Of a stretch of DNA of 10,300 nucleotides, positions 5,318 to 10,300 are shown one piece after another. The stretch comes from DATLAN01 sp035527455. GTDB taxonomy: Bacteria; Planctomycetota; Planctomycetia; Pirellulales; Thermoguttaceae. Made by a program: the position numbers and the translations under genes. The first letter of the stretch is position 1. The number at the start of each line of letters is the position of its first letter. The notes under the pieces are model-generated. The model searched no databases and was not told the origin of the DNA. It saw nothing but the letters and a program-made list of their open reading frames with translations. The stretch lies in NCBI GenBank assembly GCA_035527455.1, contig DATLAN010000614.1, forward strand, positions 1-10,300. The letters are read 5' to 3'.

Positions 5318-6622
5318 ATGAGACGGTCCACAGGATCCATTCGCCCTGGCGTTGTGGCGGTCACGTTGCTGGTTGCCGTCTGGGCGCGAGTCGGCTTCGG
5401 CGCCAATTACCGCTTCGGACTCGACTTCATCGAGACCGCCACCCCCGCACCGGCTGGTGCGGGATTCTTGGCGGCAGAGTTCCAGCCCTTTCCGATCACC
5501 AACCTCTCCACCAACTTCGTCGTCGACGGTGGGCTGGCCGGTTGGACCGAAGAGGAAGTCCGGCAACAAATCCTGCTGCGTGTCGAGGACGTCTATCGAG
5601 CGATCGACACCGGCGATCCCGACACCACGGTTCGGTTCGCGCTGTATCTGGGCACCGTTCCCCAGAGCATTTCGGGATCACGGTACAACGTCGCGTTGGG
5701 CGCGGGGCCTTTCTCTATCTGGGGTGAGCAGCACAACGTCAGCATCGACAACTATACCGCCGCCGTCTACCTGAACAAGATCGACGAAGCGTTCGTGGCC
5801 AACCCGAACATCTCCTGGGACACGCCCGAGAAAGTACTCAACGCCATCAGCGGAACGACTGCACATGAGATAGGCCACCGTTTTTTGGGGGATTATCATG
5901 CCCCGGCCGGTCCCGAGGAGCCCTATGACATCATGGCGATTCCGGCCACCGGCCTGACGACCGAGGCCCGATTCACGGTCCGCCGGTTTTCCGACCAGAC
6001 CACGGCGTTGCTCCTCCCGGAGATCGGGACCGTCAATCGCGCGGACTTCGACATGAACGACTGGGTGGATGGCCAGGACATCGACACGCTGCTGGCCAAC
6101 TTCGGCCGAACCGACGCCCTCTTCCAGGACGCCGACACCAACGGCGACCACACCGTGGACGGTCGGGACATCAACACGCTGATCAGCAACTTCTCGGGAG
6201 TCATCGACCCACCCAGCGAGGGCATGGCCGTAGCCCAATACGACCCGGCTACCGGCGAGTTCGCCGTCTCGGCCGATGGCGTGATGAGTTGGACGCTGCT
6301 GAGCGAAGGCCAATTCACCGGTACGGGCCTTGGAGGGTTGTCTGAGATTCTGGCGAGGGAAGGCGAATCGAATCTCGTCTCGGCCAACGCCAACACGATC
6401 GGTGACGGAAACTTCGACGGCCCCGTCTCCTATTCTGGAGTATCCCTCGGCCGGCTCACCGACCCGGGCTGCGATCCGGGCGTCTTCACGCTGGAGTACG
6501 TAACCGGCCGTGGTGGCCAACGACTTCAGGGCACCATCTCCGTTGTGCCCGAGCCGAGTACCGTCGTAATGCTGCTCGGTGCCGTGGTCGGCCTGTATCT
6601 TTGGCAGCGGCGGTTGCGGTAG
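5318..6622 (+). CDS. Secreted metzincin-like metallopeptidase with dockerin and PEP-CTERM
   Basis: A 434-residue predicted surface zinc protease. Order of parts: signal peptide (1-28, ending GFG); protease-like domain (about 30-235) with the zinc motif HEIGHRFLGDYH at 183-194 and a likely Met-turn, DIMAIP, around Met206; two dockerin EF-hand loops (243-254 and 273-284, both ending GxD); a beta-rich module (304-405); and a PEP-CTERM tail (VPEPST at 410-415, hydrophobic span, WQRRLR). In metzincins the third zinc ligand follows the second His by six residues (HExxHxxGxxH). Here His194 is seven away and Gly is displaced by one, so the fit is imperfect. The ATG at 5318 puts the signal peptide at the N-terminus; the in-frame GTG at 5228 would overlap the previous gene and add an Arg-rich extension. 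No strong ribosome binding site is seen, which fits translation following the upstream gene 62 bases away. Confidence 0.87.
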   Translation: MRRSTGSIRPGVVAVTLLVAVWARVGFGANYRFGLDFIETATPAPAGAGFLAAEFQPFPITNLSTNFVVDGGLAGWTEEEVRQQILLRVEDVYRAIDTGDPDTTVRFALYLGTVPQSISGSRYNVALGAGPFSIWGEQHNVSIDNYTAAVYLNKIDEAFVANPNISWDTPEKVLNAISGTTAHEIGHRFLGDYHAPAGPEEPYDIMAIPATGLTTEARFTVRRFSDQTTALLLPEIGTVNRADFDMNDWVDGQDIDTLLANFGRTDALFQDADTNGDHTVDGRDINTLISNFSGVIDPPSEGMAVAQYDPATGEFAVSADGVMSWTLLSEGQFTGTGLGGLSEILAREGESNLVSANANTIGDGNFDGPVSYSGVSLGRLTDPGCDPGVFTLEYVTGRGGQRLQGTISVVPEPSTVVMLLGAVVGLYLWQRRLR

Positions 6623-6829
6623 GCCGCGGCCCCCTGGCGAGAGTCGCAACGGCATCGCCGGCTTCTTGATCGCGCCACGCCTACTACGCTTATGGGGTCA
6701 TTCCATATGCCACAGTACAACTGATATGCTAAGAATTATGCTTTTTGGCAAATCATTCGCTTGGAATAATGGCCCGTTTTGGTACATTGTAAGGGTATTG
6801 TCAGATCACCGGTTATCGGGTTTCGGCAG

Positions 6830-6855
6830 GTTTTCCGGCCATGTTGCAGGAAAAC
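6830..6855. repeat. Inverted repeat GTTTTCC / GGAAAAC
   Basis: Perfect 7-bp arms (6830-6836 and 6849-6855) around a 12-base loop. The TTTTCC/GGAAAA core is the same as in the alternating hairpins after serA at 3527-3557. Confidence 0.4.
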
Positions 6856-7036
6856 GTGTTTTGGCCCGTGCAGAAGTGAGCTGAGGCAGACCTATTTCTT
6901 TCCTTATTTGTTTGCCGACTCGGGCGCCCCCGCCGGTCGGAGAGCCCCCGTTTTTAGGGGAAGCGTTGCGTCGTTCGACTGGGAACAGTAGTGAAGAGCC
7001 GCATTCCGGGAAAGTCCGTCATCACACCCTTTTCGT

Positions 7037-7040
7037 GGAG
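7037..7040 (+). promoter_or_regulatory. Ribosome binding site of the giant LamG gene
   Basis: GGAG lies 4 nt before ATG 7045 and 7 nt before ATG 7048. The two ATGs are adjacent codons. The 7-nt spacing favours 7048, but either would give the same mature protein. Confidence 0.55.
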
Positions 7041-7047
7041 CGAAATG

Positions 7048-10000
7048 ATGAAAGCATTCGGTGCGGCACTATCGGCAGTCGGTTGGGCGTTGGCTCTCGT
7101 CGCCACCTCCCAGGCTGCCATGCAGGGACTGGACATCGGGAATCTGCTGGCCGTTCCCGCCGATCCCCAGTACAGCCAGCCTTTCGCGTACGACGCCGGC
7201 ACGGGCGAGTACACGGTCTACGGCGGCGGCACCGATATCTGGGACAACGACGACGAGTTCCACTTCGTCTACGACACGGCTCCTCTCGGCAATGACGCCG
7301 TTGTTTACGCTCGAGTGACAAGCCTCCAGGTCACCAATTCCTGGTCGAAGGCCGGCGTGATGATTCGCGACCAATTCGTCACCACGAGCACCCACGCCAT
7401 GATGTGCGTGTCGGGGGACCCGCGCGTTTCCTTCCAGAATCGTCCGTTGGTGGATCCGGCCGGCAGTCCGAGTTACGACACGACCACCGCCGGCATCGGC
7501 GCCCGACCCTATTGGGTGAAGCTGACCCGTGTGGGCAACACCTTGACGGGCTATCATTCGCCGGACGGGCTAAGCTGGACGCGGCAGGGCAGCGTCGATA
7601 TCGCGATGGCCGCCCCGTACGCCGGTTTGGCCGTCACCTCGCACGACAACAACCAGCTTTGCGAAGCGAAGTTCGACAACTTCGAGATTGTCCGATTCAC
7701 GCAGACCATGACGTGGGATGGGACTTTGGGGGCGAATTGGGGCAGCGATCATTGGGGCGCGGCGGGTGCCTGGCCCGGTCCACAAACCAAGGCCATCGTC
7801 AATAGCGGCCGGGTCAACGTGGCGCAAGATCAGTCCGCTTTCTCGCTGGCGATGGGCCAGAGTACTCTCGACGTTGCCGCCGGGAAAACGCTGACGGTCG
7901 GCTGGCTGGACGCCGCCGACGGCATCGTCAATCTCGGCAATAACGCGCACTTGTCGATCCCTCACGGCAGCGGGGCCATCGGCGAAATCAACCTTTCCGG
8001 TACGGGCACGATTACCCACGGCGACGATTTGCAGATCAACGCCGTTTCCATTCCCGCGATGGGTACGTTCGTCAAAGGCGGTGGGGCGACGCTCGCGGTG
8101 GGCGAGATCGAGGCCGCGCAGACGTCAACCATCCGGATCGACGGAGGGATGTTGACCGCAGAGGGCCCCAAACCGCTGGGCGATGCGCAGAACCTGATCC
8201 TCAACGGCGGCACGGCCAACCTCATCGGCGGCATCGTGATCGGCACCACTCCGGCGGGCGCTACGGCGAGGTTCAGTTTCGACTCCGGCGCCGCATTGGC
8301 CCTGGATTCCGCCGGCGGACGGCAGGGCGTCATCAGCGGTGACCCGGACTGGGTGAGTGACGGCATCGTGGGCGGTGCGATCCGATTGGACGGCGGCGCC
8401 GACTACATTACTTTGCCCGGCGGCGATCCCGCCACCTTCATCGACCTGACCAACAAGTCGTTCTCTACGGCCTTCTGGGCCAAGAGAGACACCACCGATG
8501 TCAACTACGTGATCGGGCAGGGGGATACCGGCGCTGCCAGCCAGTCCCTTCACATCGGCTTCCGCGACGCCAACCAGTTCACCCACGCCTTCTATAGTAA
8601 CGACCTGAATTATTCGAACAGCGCGGCGATCAACAACACCAATGATTGGCACCTCTGGACCACCACCTTCGATGTAACAACCAACGAACAGACCATCTAT
8701 CTCGACGGCGAACTGGTCTCCAGCAGAACCGCCGCCGGGCCGTTCCTGGGTTCCGGCTCGAACGACCTGTGGATCGGTCGCCGATTCAACGGCCTCAACT
8801 ACGCCGGCTTGCTTGACGAGGTCTACTTCTATGATAGGGCGTTGAATGCGGCGGAGATCGCCGACCTGGCAGGGTCGTGGAGCCTGAACATGAGCACGAT
8901 GGGTGTTCGGGTGACCGCCGACTCGACGCTAATGGCCAGCCTGCCGGACGGCGACGCGCAATTCGGCGACCTGATTCTCGAAAGTGGCGTGCTCACGACC
9001 ACGGGTACGGCCGCCGCCATCCACTTCAAGAGCACCAAGATCAACGTCCAGGTCGACGGCGCCAGGTCGGTCGGGATCGACCCGCAGGTGCCGACCGACT
9101 TCGGCACGATCGACGGCGGTGCGAACACCGTCGATTTCACGTTCAGCAAGACGGGGACAAGCTACCTCAGCGTCAAGTCCGGTTTCATGCAAAACATGGA
9201 CAACGCGACCATCGACGCCCACCAGGGCACGCTGGCGATGATCGGCGCCGGGGCCTGGGCCGGATCCAATGACGCCCAACTCTCCGGCGGCACGCTGAGG
9301 ATCGAGCCTGGCGAGGGGACGCTGGCCTACTGGAGCCTGGATGATTCCGCCAACCTCGGACGCGACGACTCCGGAGCGGGACACGACCTGGAACTGATCA
9401 ACAGCCCCGCGTACTTCAAGACCGGCCGCTTCGGCGGGACCGCCCGCTTCGACGGCGCCAGGGACACCCAGGCCGTCGACTACGACGCTGCGGACTACCT
9501 CAACGGGCTCGACGAAGTGACCATCGCCATGTGGATCAAGGCGGACCCGGTGGACCCGGTGGGCACGGGCGTGGATCGCGGGTTCTGGCAACTCAGGCCG
9601 CAGAACGGCCGGGATGAATGGGGCGCCCGCTACGACGCGGCCGGCGGCGCCGGCGGCGGCACCAACGTGATCAAGGCCGCCGTGACCACCACCGCCAGCG
9701 GCGGCACCGCCAACCGGAACGTCGACCAGCAGGAGTCGCGAAGCGGCGTGCAGACCACCAACTGGCAGCACGTGGCGATCACCTGGGAAAACGGCGAAGG
9801 CTTCAAGTTGTATCTCGACGGCGTCGAAGACACCGCGCCGACCAGCCCGATGGTCAATCGATTCGGCCGATTGGACATGGTCAGCTACTTCATGCTCGGC
9901 CGCGGCGGCAGGAACGACGAGTGGTTGGGACTGATCGACGAGGTCTACATCGCCAATTACGCGCTCAGCGCGGCCGAGATCAACGCCATGAAGAACGACG

Positions 10001-10300
10001 GCTTCGCGGTGCAGGCCCCCGAAATGCCGGACCTCAGCAGCATTGCGGTCGCGGTGACGGAACCTTCGACGTTGAGCGTCGGCGGCGACGGCGGCGGCGG
10101 CATCTCCACCTTGCAGTTCGGGCCGCTTACGATCAGCGACGGCGCGATCCTCACGACCGAAGGCGGGGCCGTGGCGTTCAACCGTCTCAGCCCGGGCGAT
10201 CCGGCCGACACGACCATCGCCGCGGGGGCCACCGCGGTGGGCTTCGACCCGCGGACCGATACGCGACTGGGCACGATCAACGGCAACGACGCCCAGGTAA
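7048..10300 (+). CDS. Giant secreted protein: ConA-like N-domain, beta-strand repeats, two LamG domains (C-terminus outside window)
   Basis: An open frame of 1084 residues with no stop before the right edge. Order of parts: signal peptide 1-24 (cleavage near SQAA); a concanavalin-A-like domain of DUF1349 type, about 45-215, with GTDIWDNDDEFHFVY, WSKAGVMIRD, YWVKLTRVGN, SPDGLSW and GLAVTSHD; a beta-strand-repeat region (222-405) opening with WDGTLGANWG; a LamG domain (about 408-610), closing with LLDEVYFYDRALNAAEI; a second beta-module (616-757); a second LamG (758-982), closing with LIDEVYIANYALSAAEI; and a third beta-module (995 onward). LamG and ConA-like folds usually bind glycans or ligands, so a surface adhesin or polysaccharide-capture role is inferred. 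Part of this size and style often end in a sorting tail, but that end is not visible. No catalytic residues are apparent. It is separated from the PEP-CTERM pair by 425 bases and is probably transcribed on its own. Confidence 0.88.
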   Translation, partial: MKAFGAALSAVGWALALVATSQAAMQGLDIGNLLAVPADPQYSQPFAYDAGTGEYTVYGGGTDIWDNDDEFHFVYDTAPLGNDAVVYARVTSLQVTNSWSKAGVMIRDQFVTTSTHAMMCVSGDPRVSFQNRPLVDPAGSPSYDTTTAGIGARPYWVKLTRVGNTLTGYHSPDGLSWTRQGSVDIAMAAPYAGLAVTSHDNNQLCEAKFDNFEIVRFTQTMTWDGTLGANWGSDHWGAAGAWPGPQTKAIVNSGRVNVAQDQSAFSLAMGQSTLDVAAGKTLTVGWLDAADGIVNLGNNAHLSIPHGSGAIGEINLSGTGTITHGDDLQINAVSIPAMGTFVKGGGATLAVGEIEAAQTSTIRIDGGMLTAEGPKPLGDAQNLILNGGTANLIGGIVIGTTPAGATARFSFDSGAALALDSAGGRQGVISGDPDWVSDGIVGGAIRLDGGADYITLPGGDPATFIDLTNKSFSTAFWAKRDTTDVNYVIGQGDTGAASQSLHIGFRDANQFTHAFYSNDLNYSNSAAINNTNDWHLWTTTFDVTTNEQTIYLDGELVSSRTAAGPFLGSGSNDLWIGRRFNGLNYAGLLDEVYFYDRALNAAEIADLAGSWSLNMSTMGVRVTADSTLMASLPDGDAQFGDLILESGVLTTTGTAAAIHFKSTKINVQVDGARSVGIDPQVPTDFGTIDGGANTVDFTFSKTGTSYLSVKSGFMQNMDNATIDAHQGTLAMIGAGAWAGSNDAQLSGGTLRIEPGEGTLAYWSLDDSANLGRDDSGAGHDLELINSPAYFKTGRFGGTARFDGARDTQAVDYDAADYLNGLDEVTIAMWIKADPVDPVGTGVDRGFWQLRPQNGRDEWGARYDAAGGAGGGTNVIKAAVTTTASGGTANRNVDQQESRSGVQTTNWQHVAITWENGEGFKLYLDGVEDTAPTSPMVNRFGRLDMVSYFMLGRGGRNDEWLGLIDEVYIANYALSAAEINAMKNDGFAVQAPEMPDLSSIAVAVTEPSTLSVGGDGGGGISTLQFGPLTISDGAILTTEGGAVAFNRLSPGDPADTTIAAGATAVGFDPRTDTRLGTINGNDAQV

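Larger units (their letters stand above)
6623..7044. other. Non-coding, locally AT-rich spacer
   Basis: These 420 bases hold no credible gene. The stretch 6690-6810 is clearly richer in A and T than the flanking genes and is the likely promoter region for the giant downstream gene. TGA-TATGCT (6722-6730) resembles an extended -10, and TTGGCA (6745-6750) a -35, but neither has a good partner. A dyad at 6830-6855 and a weak CCCC/GGGG pair around GTTTTTA (6945-6960) follow. Confidence 0.65.

Noticed and set aside
5678..6655. Minus-strand open frame opposite the metallopeptidase gene
   Set aside because: It exists because of GC-rich codons in the sense gene; no family features.
6579..6884. Plus-strand open frame after the metallopeptidase gene
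   Set aside because: It overlaps the end of that gene, has no ribosome binding site or domain, and crosses an AT-rich promoter-like region.
7171..7260. Possible third copy of the YDP-TGE module (YDAGTGEYTV) in the LamG protein
   Set aside because: The surrounding residues fit the start of a DUF1349-like domain better than the PEP-CTERM proteins' shared module.
8929..9771. Minus-strand open frame opposite the LamG gene
   Set aside because: Low-complexity Gly/Ala/Val/Asp composition mirroring the sense repeats.
10051..10080. TEPSTLSV in the LamG protein as a PEP-CTERM signal
   Set aside because: It lacks the following hydrophobic span and Arg tail, and the reading frame continues. It matches the internal VTxxSTL repeat motif.
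1..10300. CRISPR array, tRNA, rRNA, integrase or transposase
   Set aside because: I found no regularly spaced direct repeats, no cloverleaf-like or rRNA-like sequence, and no recombinase motifs.

Overview
The window looks like chromosomal DNA from a free-living planctomycete (Pirellulales-like is my best guess). The GC content is high. Two neighbouring proteins end in a PEP-CTERM sorting signal (VPEP, a hydrophobic stretch, then an Arg-rich tail) and carry dockerin-type EF-hand loops. They are followed by a very long secreted LamG/beta-strand-repeat protein, and genes are separated by long, hairpin-rich spacers. Assignment to a phylum is inference, because no rRNA or other phylogenetic marker is present. 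Verrucomicrobia and related phyla also use PEP-CTERM/exosortase sorting.

Layout. 1-321 (minus): thioredoxin, cut by the left edge. 456-1400 (plus): secreted glycoside hydrolase family 43 protein, divergent from thioredoxin. 1401-1870: non-coding spacer packed with inverted repeats. 1871-3499 (plus): D-3-phosphoglycerate dehydrogenase (SerA, long ACT-containing type). 3500-3938: non-coding spacer with alternative hairpins. 3939-4169 (plus): 76-residue BON-domain protein, possibly read from a leaderless transcript. 4170-4583: non-coding spacer ending in a plausible promoter. 4584-5255 and 5318-6622 (plus): two PEP-CTERM proteins, probably one transcription unit. The first is a small one-EF-hand protein and the second a metzincin-like metallopeptidase with a two-repeat dockerin. 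6623-7044: relatively AT-rich non-coding spacer. 7048 to the right edge (plus): giant secreted protein with an N-terminal concanavalin-A-like (DUF1349-like) domain, beta-strand repeats and two LamG domains, cut by the edge.

How the genes relate. The left half is housekeeping (redox, serine biosynthesis) plus polysaccharide breakdown. The right half is a surface or secretome block: the 4584 and 5318 proteins share a C-terminal beta-module and should both be processed by an exosortase encoded elsewhere. The LamG protein has the look of a large surface adhesin or carbohydrate-binding protein. I see no CRISPR, tRNA, rRNA, transposase, phage, defence or toxin-antitoxin locus. No clear new multi-gene system is demonstrable. 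The best candidate for something under-described is the co-oriented PEP-CTERM pair with its non-canonical zinc motif.
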